DNA of 64,000 nt from Lachnospiraceae bacterium (GTDB lineage: Bacteria > Bacillota > Clostridia > Lachnospirales > Lachnospiraceae), in contig CABIZF010000009.1 in NCBI GenBank assembly GCA_902363135.1, forward strand, positions 62,001-126,000, written 5' to 3'. Position numbers and translations under genes: made by a program. Of the stretch, positions 16,220 to 25,457 are shown in pieces; the first letter of the stretch is position 1, and every line of letters begins with the position of its first letter. The notes under the pieces are model-generated. The model searched no databases. It saw nothing but the letters and a program-made list of their open reading frames with translations, and was not told where the DNA came from.

Positions 16220-17260
16220 ATGATAAAAGCAGGAATCATAGGAGCAACCGGATATGCGGGGGCAGAGCTTGTGCGTCTGTTGCTGGGACATAAGGATGCC
16301 GAAATCGTGTGGTACGGCTCCAGAAGCTATGTGGATCAGCCGTATGCGTCGATTTATCAGAATATGTTTCAGCTCGTCGATGCAAAATGCATGGATGACA
16401 ATATGGATGAGCTGGCAAAAGAGGCGGATGTCATTTTCACGGCGACGCCACAGGGACTGTGTGCTTCCTTAATTAATGAAGACATTCTCTCACATGCAAA
16501 GGTGATCGACCTGAGCGCAGATTTCCGCCTGAAGGATGTAAAAGTATACGAAGAGTGGTACAAGATGGAGCACAAAGCGCCGCAGTATATCGAAGAGGCA
16601 GTATACGGTCTGTGCGAAATCAACCGGGAGAAGATCAGAGGCGCTCGTATCGTTGCGAATCCGGGCTGCTATCCGACCTGCAGCACACTCTCCATTTATC
16701 CGCTCGTAAAGGAGCAGCTGATTGATCCGGATACGATTATTATTGACGCAAAGTCCGGCACATCGGGGGCCGGCCGTGGAGCGAAGACGGACAATCTTTT
16801 CTGTGAGGTCAATGAAAATATGAAGGCATACGGTGTGGCGACGCATCGGCATACGCCGGAGATCGAGGAGCAGCTCTCCTATGCGGCGAACCGTCCGGTA
16901 CGGCTGAATTTTACACCGCACCTGGTGCCGATGAACCGCGGCATTTTAGTGACGGCTTATGCGTCTTTGAAAAAGGATGTCTCCTATGAAGAGGTAAAGG
17001 CGGTTTACGACCGGTATTATGAGAAGGAGCGTTTTGTGCGTGTACTGCCGAAGGACGTCTGCCCGCAGACAAAGTGGGTGGAAGGCAGTAACTACGTCGA
17101 CGTCGGATTTAAGCTGGATCCGCGGACACATCGCATCATTATGATGGGGGCAATGGACAATCTGGTCAAAGGAGCGGCAGGACAGGCTGTGCAGAATATG
17201 AATCTGCTCTTTGGCGAGGACGAGGCGGAAGGACTTCGGATGCCGCCGGTATTTCCGTAA
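16220..17260 (+). CDS. argC: N-acetyl-gamma-glutamyl-phosphate reductase
   Basis: A 346-residue NADPH-dependent reductase, third step of ornithine synthesis. GATGYAGAELVRLL at residues 8-21 is the nucleotide-binding start, and the catalytic cysteine is in VANPGCYPT near residue 150. Start chosen at ATG 16220 with GAGGAGG at 16204-16210; the overlapping GTG at 16217 is possible. First gene of argC-J-B-D. Confidence 0.96.
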   Translation: MIKAGIIGATGYAGAELVRLLLGHKDAEIVWYGSRSYVDQPYASIYQNMFQLVDAKCMDDNMDELAKEADVIFTATPQGLCASLINEDILSHAKVIDLSADFRLKDVKVYEEWYKMEHKAPQYIEEAVYGLCEINREKIRGARIVANPGCYPTCSTLSIYPLVKEQLIDPDTIIIDAKSGTSGAGRGAKTDNLFCEVNENMKAYGVATHRHTPEIEEQLSYAANRPVRLNFTPHLVPMNRGILVTAYASLKKDVSYEEVKAVYDRYYEKERFVRVLPKDVCPQTKWVEGSNYVDVGFKLDPRTHRIIMMGAMDNLVKGAAGQAVQNMNLLFGEDEAEGLRMPPVFP

Positions 17261-17323
17261 TGAAAGACAGTAAGGCTTGATACCCTTTTGCGAATACATA
17301 CAGAAAGAAGGAAAGACGAGAAA

Positions 17324-18547
17324 ATGATAAAGAAGACAGATGGCGGCGTGACAGCGGCTAAAGGCTTTGAGGCGATCGGCATAGCAGCCGGTATCAAAAA
17401 AGGAAAGAAAGACATGGCACTGATCTACAGCAGGATACCATGTGAGGTGGCCGGTACATTTACAACAAATGTCGTGAAGGCAGCTCCGGTCAAATGGGAT
17501 CAGTCAGTCGTATATGGAGGCGGCAGCGTCCATGCGGTGGTAGTCAACAGCGGCGTGGCCAATGCATGTACCGGAGAAGAAGGACTTGGCTACTGCAAAC
17601 AGACGGCGGAAAAGGCGGCGGAGCTCTTTGGCATCAGGGCAGATCAGGTGCTTGTGGCTTCTACGGGCGTGATCGGCGCGCAGATTCCGATCAATAAGAT
17701 CTGTGCGGGCATTGAGGCAATGCAGCCGATGCTGGCACATACACAGGCGGCGGCGACGCTGGCGGCAGAGGCGATCATGACGACGGATACGGTGAAAAAG
17801 GAAGTGGTCGTCGAGGCGACCTTAGGCGGAAAGACGGTCACGATCGGCGGTATGTGCAAGGGTTCTGGCATGATCCATCCGAATATGTGCACGATGCTCA
17901 GCTTTGTGACGACTGATGCGGCGATTTCGAAGGAGCTTTTGCAGAAAGCACTGAGTGCAAGCGTACAGGATACATACAATATGATATCTGTGGATGGAGA
18001 TACGTCGACTAATGATACTGCACTGCTGCTGGCAAACGGTGAAGCCGGGAATCCGAAGATCACAGAGGAAAATGAGGATTATGCGGCATTTGTAAAGGCA
18101 TTAAATGAGGTCAATACGTATCTGGCAAAGCATATGGCGGCAGACGGAGAAGGAGCAAGCGCACTTTTTGAGGTAAAGGTGACCGGTGCGGCGAGCAAGG
18201 CCGATGCGGTGACTCTGAGCAAATCTGTCATCACATCGAATCTGACGAAGGCTGCGATCTTTGGCCATGATGCAAACTGGGGGCGAATCCTGTGTGCGAT
18301 GGGATACTCTGGTGTGCAGTTTGATCCGGAAAAGGTGGACCTCTGGTTCGAGAGCGCAGCCGGAAAGCTGAAAATCATCGAAAACGGTGTTTCGACCGGA
18401 TACAGCGAGGAGGAAGCGACGAAGATCCTCTCTGAGAAGGAAGTGACTGCGATCGCCGATGTAAAGATGGGTGAGGCATCCGCGACGGCGTGGGGCTGCG
18501 ATCTGACATTTGACTATGTGAAGATCAATGCGGATTATCGATCCTGA
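17324..18547 (+). CDS. argJ: bifunctional ornithine acetyltransferase / N-acetylglutamate synthase
   Basis: A 407-residue ArgJ: recycles the acetyl group from acetylornithine to glutamate, and in bifunctional forms also uses acetyl-CoA. The self-cleavage region KGSGMIHPNMCTMLSF has the nucleophile threonine that starts the beta chain (around residue 190-195), though the usual A before T is C here. Other marks are FTTNVVKAAPV near residues 46-56 and GHDANWGRI near 313-321. A dedicated synthase argA is not needed in such a cyclic pathway, and none is seen. RBS is weak (GAAAGGAAAG). Confidence 0.95.
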   Translation: MIKKTDGGVTAAKGFEAIGIAAGIKKGKKDMALIYSRIPCEVAGTFTTNVVKAAPVKWDQSVVYGGGSVHAVVVNSGVANACTGEEGLGYCKQTAEKAAELFGIRADQVLVASTGVIGAQIPINKICAGIEAMQPMLAHTQAAATLAAEAIMTTDTVKKEVVVEATLGGKTVTIGGMCKGSGMIHPNMCTMLSFVTTDAAISKELLQKALSASVQDTYNMISVDGDTSTNDTALLLANGEAGNPKITEENEDYAAFVKALNEVNTYLAKHMAADGEGASALFEVKVTGAASKADAVTLSKSVITSNLTKAAIFGHDANWGRILCAMGYSGVQFDPEKVDLWFESAAGKLKIIENGVSTGYSEEEATKILSEKEVTAIADVKMGEASATAWGCDLTFDYVKINADYRS

Positions 18548-18728
18548 GCATATATCAATATATCAGATAAACAAATCGGTATCAGTGGCGGGAGTCAATC
18601 CCTCATCTGATATAGCCTCCGGCAGGATTGCTAAGATGCGCAGAAGAAGTATGTCTTGCGTTGCATAACGCGTATCTTGCAGCAAGAATGCAGAGGCATT
18701 CCTGAAAAAAGAAAGAGAGTGTGACGAA

Positions 18729-19643
18729 ATGGAGCCGACAAAAATGGAACCGATGATGGAGATGTGGCTGGAAAAGGCGAATGTGCTGATTGAGGCGCTT
18801 CCGTATATCCAGCGTTTTCACGGAAAAACAATCGTAGTAAAATATGGTGGAAGTGCGATGGTGGATCACGAGCTGAAAAAGAGCGTGATCAGAGATGTGG
18901 CACTTCTGAAGCTGGTCGGGTTCCGGCCGATCATCGTACACGGTGGTGGAAAAGAGATCACAAAGTGGATCAATAAGGTTGGCCTTGAGACGAATTTTGT
19001 GAACGGCCTGCGTGTCACGGATGCGGAGACGATGGAAGTGGCCGAGATGGTGCTCAACAAGATCAACAAAGGCCTTGTTTCCATGATGGAAAAGGTCGGA
19101 TTGAAGGCAGTCGGCATCAGCGGCAAGGACGGATCGGTGTTGCAGGTCGATAAGAAGCTGGCAGGCGGTAAGGATATCGGCTTTGTCGGTGAGGTCAGGC
19201 ATGTCGATACGACGCTTTTGGAGACGCTGCTGGACAATGATTTTATCCCGGTCATCTGCCCGATTGGTTCAGATGATGAGTTTCATTCCTACAATATCAA
19301 TGCAGATGATGCGGCCTGTGCGATCGCGACGGCAGTCAGGGCGGCAAAGCTGGCATTCCTGACGGATATCGAGGGTGTATATCGTGATCCGCTGGATCGC
19401 ACGAGTTTGATCAGTGAGCTGACGATCCCGGAGGCAAAGGAGTTTTTAAAGAGCGGCAATGTCGGCGGTGGTATGCTGCCGAAGCTGCAGAACTGTATTC
19501 AGGCAATTGAGTCAGGCGTATCGCGCGTCCATATCCTGGACGGTCGGATCGAGCACTGCCTGCTTCTGGAGTTCTTTACCAATAAGGGTATCGGAACTGC
19601 GATTATCGGAGACGGAGAGGAGCCATTTTTCAATGAACAGTAA
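18729..19643 (+). CDS. argB: acetylglutamate kinase
   Basis: A 304-residue amino-acid kinase fold protein phosphorylating N-acetylglutamate, usually the arginine-feedback step. KYGGSAM (about residues 38-44) and VHGGGKEI (near 72-79) are nucleotide and substrate loops; [10 protein letters not shown] is in the C-terminal lobe. The 180-bp gap from argJ holds short inverted repeats but no clear terminator, so the operon probably continues. It overlaps argD by 11 bp. Confidence 0.95.
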   Translation: MEPTKMEPMMEMWLEKANVLIEALPYIQRFHGKTIVVKYGGSAMVDHELKKSVIRDVALLKLVGFRPIIVHGGGKEITKWINKVGLETNFVNGLRVTDAETMEVAEMVLNKINKGLVSMMEKVGLKAVGISGKDGSVLQVDKKLAGGKDIGFVGEVRHVDTTLLETLLDNDFIPVICPIGSDDEFHSYNINADDAACAIATAVRAAKLAFLTDIEGVYRDPLDRTSLISELTIPEAKEFLKSGNVGGGMLPKLQNCIQAIESGVSRVHILDGRIEHCLLLEFFTNKGIGTAIIGDGEEPFFNEQ

Positions 19644-20823
19644 AGAATATATGGAGCAGACGGAGCAGTATGTGCTGCACACCTACAACCGCTTTCCGGT
19701 TGTATTAAAGGAGGGGCACGGTGTCTATCTGACGGATGCAGATGGAAATGATTATCTGGATTTCGGAGCCGGGATCGCGGTATTCGCGCTCGGCTATGGA
19801 AATGAAGCGTATAACGATGCGTTAAAAGCGCAGGTGGATCAGCTTATCCACACTTCAAATCTTTACTATAATGTACCGCTGGCAGAGGCGGCGAAGAAGC
19901 TGGTAGAGGCAAGCGGGATGGATAAGGTGTTCTTTACGAACAGCGGAACGGAAGCGATTGAGGGTGCGATCAAGGCAGCCAGAAAGTACGCCTTTTTGAA
20001 GGATGGCGGTACGGATCATGAGATCATCGCGATGCGCCATTCCTTTCATGGCCGGAGCATCGGCGCACTTTCCGTGACGGGCAACCCGCATTACCGGGAG
20101 GCATTCCAGCCGCTGATGGGAGGCGTAAAATTTGCAGACTTTAATGATCTTGCCAGCGTGAAATCACAGGTGACGGACAAGACCTGTGCGATTATTCTTG
20201 AGACGGTGCAGGGCGAAGGCGGTATTTATCCGGCAGATCCGGAATTTCTGCAGGGCATCAAAGCGATTTGCGAAGAAAAAGATATCCTGCTGATCCTTGA
20301 TGAGATCCAGTGCGGCATGGGACGAACCGGCAGCTATTTTGCATGGCAGCAGTACGGTGTGAAGCCGGATATTATGACCTGCGCAAAGGCACTTGGCTGC
20401 GGAGTGCCGGTCGGCGCGTTCGTCTTAAATGAGAAGGTGGCCGGGGCATCGCTCGTACCGGGAGACCACGGGACGACCTATGGCGGCAATCCGCTGGCGT
20501 GTGCAGCGGTCTCAAAGGTGTTCGATCTGTTTGAAGAGCAGCAGATCGTGAAGCATGTACAGGATATCGCACCATATCTGGAGCAGAAGCTCGATGAGCT
20601 TGTGAGCAGGTACGACTGCCTGAGTCTGCGCAGAGGAAAAGGACTGATGCAGGGCGTCGTTGTCACAGGCCGCCCGGTTGGCGAGATTGTAAAAAAAGCA
20701 CTGGAACAGCGGCTGATCGTTTTGAGCGCCGGCTCGGATGTGCTGCGTTTTGTGCCGCCGCTTGTAATCGAGAAGGAGGATGTGGACGAGATGATCCGCA
20801 GACTTGAGCGTGCGCTTGCGTGA
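19633..20823 (+). CDS. argD: acetylornithine aminotransferase
   Basis: A 396-residue class III PLP aminotransferase making N-acetylornithine. The PLP lysine is in [16 protein letters not shown], and the upstream [19 protein letters not shown] and [11 protein letters not shown] motifs are typical. Start at ATG 19633, inside the argB end; the reading frame runs open further upstream but that part is argB read out of frame. Last gene of the arginine run, followed by a terminator. Confidence 0.94.
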   Translation: MNSKEYMEQTEQYVLHTYNRFPVVLKEGHGVYLTDADGNDYLDFGAGIAVFALGYGNEAYNDALKAQVDQLIHTSNLYYNVPLAEAAKKLVEASGMDKVFFTNSGTEAIEGAIKAARKYAFLKDGGTDHEIIAMRHSFHGRSIGALSVTGNPHYREAFQPLMGGVKFADFNDLASVKSQVTDKTCAIILETVQGEGGIYPADPEFLQGIKAICEEKDILLILDEIQCGMGRTGSYFAWQQYGVKPDIMTCAKALGCGVPVGAFVLNEKVAGASLVPGDHGTTYGGNPLACAAVSKVFDLFEEQQIVKHVQDIAPYLEQKLDELVSRYDCLSLRRGKGLMQGVVVTGRPVGEIVKKALEQRLIVLSAGSDVLRFVPPLVIEKEDVDEMIRRLERALA

Positions 20824-20846
20824 TACTATGGGTAAGGGGATATTCA

Positions 20847-20889
20847 TAGAAATACAATATTCATAATTCATAGAAATACAATATCCACA
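20847..20889 (+). repeat. short direct repeats
   Basis: TTCATAGAAATACAATAT occurs at 20847-20864 and again about 22 bp later, ending near 20884. Possibly a slippage product or regulator site. No function assigned. Confidence 0.4.
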
Positions 20890-20893
20890 GAAG

Positions 20894-20933
20894 TACAGTC
20901 TCCGGGTGAGGTTTTCCGGGGACTGTATTTTTT
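20894..20933 (+). terminator. terminator of arginine operon
   Basis: A 12-bp stem TACAGTCTCCGG / CCGGGGACTGTA followed by TTTTTTT. Confidence 0.9.
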
Positions 20934-21078
20934 CATCATTTTTGTGGGGGTCATGGATTTTACGGATCCTGGTCAGAATAAAATAAAGCCATGTGCGCAT
21001 ACTATGATACAATCCTAAAACACCTCTTTTCGGTGTTTGCGGGTCAATAAGCTATGTGGATCAGGAGGACGGAACAAA

Positions 21079-21507
21079 ATGTCGGGAATGTCGATCGCGC
21101 TGCTTTCCGGTGTGCTGATGAGCGTACAGGGGGTGTTTAATACTGAGGTGACGAGACAGACGAGCCTGTGGGTATCGTCTGCTTTTGTGCAGTTTACGGC
21201 GCTGCTGGCCTGTCTGGCAGCATGGATTTTCACGGATCGGAGTAGTTTTCTTGCAATTGGACATGTCGAGCCAAAGTATATGCTGCTTTCCGGAGTGGCG
21301 GGAGCGTTGATTACGATCACGGTTGTAAAATCGATGGAAGCACTCGGACCGGCGCGTGCGGCAATGCTGATCGTGCTCGCACAGCTGGCGGCAGCTTACC
21401 TGATCGAGCTTATGGGCTGGTTCGGTGTGGAAAAGCAGCCGTTTCTGTGGCGGCGCGTGATCGGACTCGGGATCATGGCGGTCGGAGTAGTTCTTTTTAA
21501 ATGGTAA
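21079..21507 (+). CDS. DMT superfamily transporter, YdcZ/DUF606-like
   Basis: A 142-residue protein with four or five membrane helices. MSIALLSGVLMSVQGVFNTEV at the start and GVAGALITITVVKSMEALGPARA in the middle match short half-size DMT/DUF606 proteins, which often work as pairs. Only one copy is seen here. The ATG at 21079 has AGGAGG at 21063-21068. Substrate unknown. Confidence 0.8.
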   Translation: MSGMSIALLSGVLMSVQGVFNTEVTRQTSLWVSSAFVQFTALLACLAAWIFTDRSSFLAIGHVEPKYMLLSGVAGALITITVVKSMEALGPARAAMLIVLAQLAAAYLIELMGWFGVEKQPFLWRRVIGLGIMAVGVVLFKW

Positions 21508-21514
21508 AAAAATA

Positions 21515-21543
21515 TTGCAAAACTTTTAATTTTCCGTTACAAT
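21515..21543 (+). promoter_or_regulatory. promoter of comEA and following genes
   Basis: TTGCAA (21515-21520), a 17-bp spacer and TACAAT (21538-21543), about 45 bp before the comEA start. Confidence 0.7.
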
Positions 21544-21588
21544 ATAAGAATGCATGAGAGGAATCGGTAGTCTGAAGCTGCAGAGAAA

Positions 21589-22227
21589 ATGCATAAGAAA
21601 AGGAATAATATATCTCACAGAAAACGAATCCGGAGAGCTGCTTTGAAAGCGGGGGTGATGATCCTGCTTCTGACCGGCTGTACCCGGAGAACAGAGATTC
21701 ATATGGACGGGCTTCGAAAGGAGTCCTTTTCAGAGACGGAGCAGGAGCGGCAGACAGAAGAGCAGACCGGGGTTTCGTCTGTAATTTATGTCTATGTGTG
21801 CGGGGCAGTGCAGGCGCCTGGCGTTTATGCGCTGCAGGATGGCATGCGGGTGTATGAAGCGCTCGCTGCAGCCGGAGGGTTTCGGGAAGATGCGGATACT
21901 CAGTGGCTGAATCAGGCCGCACCGGTGCAGGACGGGCAGCGGCTATATGTATATACGCAGGAAGAGGTACAGGCACTTGCAGCGGATGCTTCGCAGACGA
22001 CAGGCGGCGAGCCGGGAGGGGATGCGGCATACGGAAGGGTCGACCTGAATACGGCCTCCAAAGAGCTGCTTATGACTCTGCCGGGGATCGGCGAGGCACG
22101 CGCGGAAGCGATTTTGGCCTATCGCAGTGAGCATGGAAGGTTCCGTTCGATCGAGGAGATCCAGAATATTTCCGGCATCAAGTCCAGCCTGTTTGAGAAG
22201 ATCAGAGAAAAAATAATGGTGTCATAG
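21589..22227 (+). CDS. comEA: ComEA-type DNA-binding lipoprotein (SLBB + helix-hairpin-helix)
   Basis: A 212-residue competence DNA receptor. A basic N-terminus and hydrophobic stretch end in a lipobox-like LLTGC (cysteine near residue 31), so it may be a lipoprotein rather than a membrane-helix protein as in Bacillus. An SLBB domain (VYVCGAVQAPGVYALQDGMRVYEAL, about 68-92) and a C-terminal HhH pair (VDLNTASKELLMTLPGIGEARA... near 150-210) follow. ComEC lies 3 kb downstream. The upstream start has weak RBS (GCAGAGAAA). Confidence 0.88.
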   Translation: MHKKRNNISHRKRIRRAALKAGVMILLLTGCTRRTEIHMDGLRKESFSETEQERQTEEQTGVSSVIYVYVCGAVQAPGVYALQDGMRVYEALAAAGGFREDADTQWLNQAAPVQDGQRLYVYTQEEVQALAADASQTTGGEPGGDAAYGRVDLNTASKELLMTLPGIGEARAEAILAYRSEHGRFRSIEEIQNISGIKSSLFEKIREKIMVS

Positions 22228-22245
22228 ATTAAAGGAGTAAAGAGC

Positions 22246-22935
22246 ATGGGCAAAAAGGTTTTGGTAGTGGATGATGAAAAGCTGATTGTGAAGGGAATCC
22301 GGTTCAGTCTGGAACAGGATGACATGGAGGTGGACTGCGCCTATGACGGAGAGGAAGGACTGCGCATGGCAAAGGAGAAGGCGTATGATATTATTCTGCT
22401 GGATCTGATGCTTCCGAAAATGGATGGACTGGAGGTCTGCCAGCAGGTTCGGGAGTTCTCGGATGTTCCGATCGTCATGCTGACCGCAAAAGGAGATGAC
22501 ATGGACAAGATCATGGGACTCGAGTACGGCGCGGACGATTACATTACCAAGCCTTTTAATATTCTCGAGGTAAAGGCCCGCTTAAAGGCGATCATGCGCC
22601 GGACGGCTTCAAAGGCGGCGGCAGAGCCAAAAGGGAAGATCGTGGAAGTGGGCGATCTTGTGCTGGACTGTGAGGGTCGCAGAGTGAGCATTGCAGGACG
22701 CGAGGTCAATTTGACCGCAAAGGAGTTTGATGTGCTGGAGCTTCTCGTATTCAATCCGAATAAGGTTTACAGCCGTGAGAATCTGCTGAATATCGTGTGG
22801 GGCTATGAGTATCCGGGCGATGTGCGCACGGTGGATGTGCATATTCGACGGCTGCGTGAGAAGATCGAAGCAAATCCGAGCGAGCCAAAATACGTACATA
22901 CAAAATGGGGAGTGGGTTATTATTTTTGCCATTAA
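22246..22935 (+). CDS. OmpR/PhoB-family response regulator
   Basis: A 229-residue regulator: receiver domain (residues 3-118) with DDE acidic pocket, phospho-Asp in LLDLMLPKMDG near 51-61, T in MLTAK and K in ITKPF; then a winged helix domain (about 130-228) with ELLVFNPNKVYSRE and the DVRTVDVHIRRLREKI recognition helix. It is very close in character to the WalR/YycF group. RBS AAAGGAG. The gene for its kinase overlaps the 3' end. Confidence 0.93.
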   Translation: MGKKVLVVDDEKLIVKGIRFSLEQDDMEVDCAYDGEEGLRMAKEKAYDIILLDLMLPKMDGLEVCQQVREFSDVPIVMLTAKGDDMDKIMGLEYGADDYITKPFNILEVKARLKAIMRRTASKAAAEPKGKIVEVGDLVLDCEGRRVSIAGREVNLTAKEFDVLELLVFNPNKVYSRENLLNIVWGYEYPGDVRTVDVHIRRLREKIEANPSEPKYVHTKWGVGYYFCH

Positions 22936-24358
22936 AGAAAAAGCGTTTCGTTATTTTAAAAGTCTGCAGGCACGCATTTTTGTCATCTTTATTCTGGTTG
23001 GAATGACACCGATTTTTCTGATGGAGTATGTGATCCTGAAAAATTATGTGACGCAGACGGTTTCTCAGAAGCGCTCCATGATACAGAGCCAGTGCCAGCA
23101 GCTCGTCGACCAGATCAGTCAGAGCGGCTACGTACACGGAAATGAGTCAACACAGGTAGACAAGCAGATGCGGCAGCTGGCGAATCTTTACAATGGTCGG
23201 CTGATTGTGGTCAACAGTAATTTCCGGATCATTCGCGATACGTTTGAGATCGACGAGGATAAGGTGATTATCTCAGAGGAGGTGCTTGAATCCTTCCTCG
23301 GGACAGATTCTTCGAATTACAATGCGGACAGTCAGTTTTTGGAGCTGACCATTCCGATCCGTGATCAGGAGACAAAAGAGATCGAGGGCATTCTGATTGT
23401 GAGTGTATCGACGGAGGATGTCAGCGAGGGCAGGGCGGCGATCAGCCGGATCGTGTGGATTCTTCAGCTGGTGCTTTCTGTCCTGATCTGTGCGGCGGCC
23501 TTTTATGTGGCGCGGATTCTGACACGTCCGTTTGGGAAGATTACCCGTTCTCTGGAGGAGGTACGCGGAGGCGTCATCGAGGGACAGGAGATCTCGATTC
23601 CGGACTACACAGAGACGCAGCTGCTCTCGGAGGCATACAACCGCATGCTGCGGCGTATGAAGCTGCAGGAGGATTCCAGACAGGAATTTGTCTCAAATGT
23701 CTCCCACGAGCTCAAGACACCGATCACGTCCATGAAGGTGCTGGCAGATTCGCTGCTTGCGCAGGACAACGTGCCGGTAGAGCTTTATAAAGAATTCATG
23801 GGCGATATCGCAGAGGAAATCGATCGCGAGAACAAAATCATTACAGATCTGCTCTCGCTCGTAAAGATGGACCGCCGTTCTTCTGATGTCAATATTCAGG
23901 AGACGAATATTAACCAGCTGATCGAGCTGATCCTGAAACGCCTGCGCCCGATCGCGGCGAAGCGCAGCATCGAGCTCGTGCTGGAGAGCTTCAAGCCGGT
24001 CATCGCCGAGGTGGATGAGACAAAGCTGACTCTTGCACTCTCGAATCTCGTGGAGAACGGAATCAAGTATAACAAAGATGAGGGTTGGGTGCATGTGTCC
24101 CTGAATGTGGACAGCAAATATTTTTATGTCAAGGTGGAGGATTCCGGTATCGGTATTCCGGAGGAGTCCCAGGAACATATTTTCGAGCGGTTTTACCGTG
24201 TGGATAAGTCCCATTCGAGGGAGATCGGCGGCACAGGCCTCGGGCTCGCGATCACGCGCAGTGCGGTGCTGATGCATCATGGCGCGATCAAGGTATACAG
24301 CCGCGAGGGAGAGGGCACGACGTTTACAGTGCGGATTCCGCTGAAATATACGGCGTAG
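22919..24358 (+). CDS. sensor histidine kinase (WalK-like), unusual start
   Basis: About 479 residues: a membrane helix (residues 20-40), an extracellular sensor region, a second helix (about 180-200), HAMP, HisKA with VSNVSHELKTPITSMK, and HATPase with NLVENGIKYN and GTGLGLAI. No ATG, GTG or TTG lies in frame between the regulator's end and the first helix. ATT codons at 22919, 22922 and 22931 are candidates; the last overlaps the regulator stop, with GGGGAGTGG just upstream. In-frame ATG or GTG codons exist only well inside the regulator gene. It is a probable partner of the response regulator, sensing envelope or other signals. Confidence 0.88.
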   Translation: MIFAIKEKAFRYFKSLQARIFVIFILVGMTPIFLMEYVILKNYVTQTVSQKRSMIQSQCQQLVDQISQSGYVHGNESTQVDKQMRQLANLYNGRLIVVNSNFRIIRDTFEIDEDKVIISEEVLESFLGTDSSNYNADSQFLELTIPIRDQETKEIEGILIVSVSTEDVSEGRAAISRIVWILQLVLSVLICAAAFYVARILTRPFGKITRSLEEVRGGVIEGQEISIPDYTETQLLSEAYNRMLRRMKLQEDSRQEFVSNVSHELKTPITSMKVLADSLLAQDNVPVELYKEFMGDIAEEIDRENKIITDLLSLVKMDRRSSDVNIQETNINQLIELILKRLRPIAAKRSIELVLESFKPVIAEVDETKLTLALSNLVENGIKYNKDEGWVHVSLNVDSKYFYVKVEDSGIGIPEESQEHIFERFYRVDKSHSREIGGTGLGLAITRSAVLMHHGAIKVYSREGEGTTFTVRIPLKYTA

Positions 24359-24371
24359 GAAGGGGCGTTTT

Positions 24372-25448
24372 ATGAAAAAGAAAGGAATCATTCTTCTGAC
24401 GCTTCTTGCCGCGCTGCTGCTTGGCGGCTGCACGAAAAAGGCCGACGAAGAAAATGAATATACGGTATATTATGTCAATACAGAAGGAACTCGTCTGACG
24501 GAGGACAGGTATATGCCGGTGGCGGCTACCTTTGATGAGCTGATGGCGGAGCTGCTCGATAAGCTGAAGCAGCCGCCGTCCGGAGAGGCGAGCGCCTTAA
24601 AGAGTGGTGTGACAGTTGAGGGTTATGAGCGCGGCATCGACGTGCTGCGTATTGATTTTTCACAGTCTTACTATGACCTGAGCAATACGGATGAGGTATT
24701 GCTGCGGGCGGCGATCGTAAAGACCTTCTCACAGATTCCGGGCGTAGCAAAGGTCATGATCACAGTCGGGTCAGAGCAGCTGCGGGATGCGGAGGGACAG
24801 CCGGTGCCGGCGATGGATGCATCATCCTTTATTGACACGAAGGAGGGCGGAATCAATTCCTACCTGTATGCAAAGCTGTCGCTGTATTTCCCTGATGCGA
24901 GCGGGAAAAAGCTGGAGCAGGAGACGCGCACCCTGCACTATTCCAGCAATATGGTACTGGAGCGTGTGATCATCGAGCAGCTGATTGCGGGATCTGAGGA
25001 AAAAGGACGGCAGGCGATTTTCAGCGATGAAGTGAAGATTCAGAATATGTATATTAAAAACGGCGTCTGCACGGTCAGCTTTGATGCAGAGGCGAACAGG
25101 ACGCCGACGGACAGTACGGTGACGCCGGAGGCGGCATTGTATGCCGTTGTAAATTCTATTTGTGCGACCTGCGACGATATCACAGGCGTGCAGTTTGAAA
25201 TCGAAGGGGATGCGTCGGTCCGCTTCCGTGATGAGGTGGAACTCGATCAGGAGTTTTCCATGAATCGCAGCTATCTGCCGGATGATGAGACAGGAACTGC
25301 GCAGGAGGAGACGGTACAGACAGAGTCCGAGACGGAGCCTCAGATGGCTTCCAAAGAGACCGCACAGCAGACAGAGCAGGTCATTGATCAGGGATCGGTT
25401 GTAGGAGTCGATCCCTCAATTGCAGATTATACGGGGGAAGAGAGCTGA
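24372..25448 (+). CDS. GerMN-domain lipoprotein
   Basis: A 358-residue lipoprotein with lipobox LLGGC (cysteine near 21). Two GerMN-like domains can be traced: about residues 30-140 (EYTVYYVNTEGTRL ... IDFSQSYYDL) and 160-285 (AKLSLYFPDASGKKL ... VSFDAEANR). In Bacillus GerM and related proteins act at the envelope in sporulation/germination, and here LpqB-like coupling to a two-component system is also seen. The tail (285-358) is acidic and T/E/Q rich. It follows the kinase by 13 bp and may be an accessory sensor of that system. Confidence 0.85.
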   Translation: MKKKGIILLTLLAALLLGGCTKKADEENEYTVYYVNTEGTRLTEDRYMPVAATFDELMAELLDKLKQPPSGEASALKSGVTVEGYERGIDVLRIDFSQSYYDLSNTDEVLLRAAIVKTFSQIPGVAKVMITVGSEQLRDAEGQPVPAMDASSFIDTKEGGINSYLYAKLSLYFPDASGKKLEQETRTLHYSSNMVLERVIIEQLIAGSEEKGRQAIFSDEVKIQNMYIKNGVCTVSFDAEANRTPTDSTVTPEAALYAVVNSICATCDDITGVQFEIEGDASVRFRDEVELDQEFSMNRSYLPDDETGTAQEETVQTESETEPQMASKETAQQTEQVIDQGSVVGVDPSIADYTGEES

Positions 25449-25457
25449 CGATCCGTT

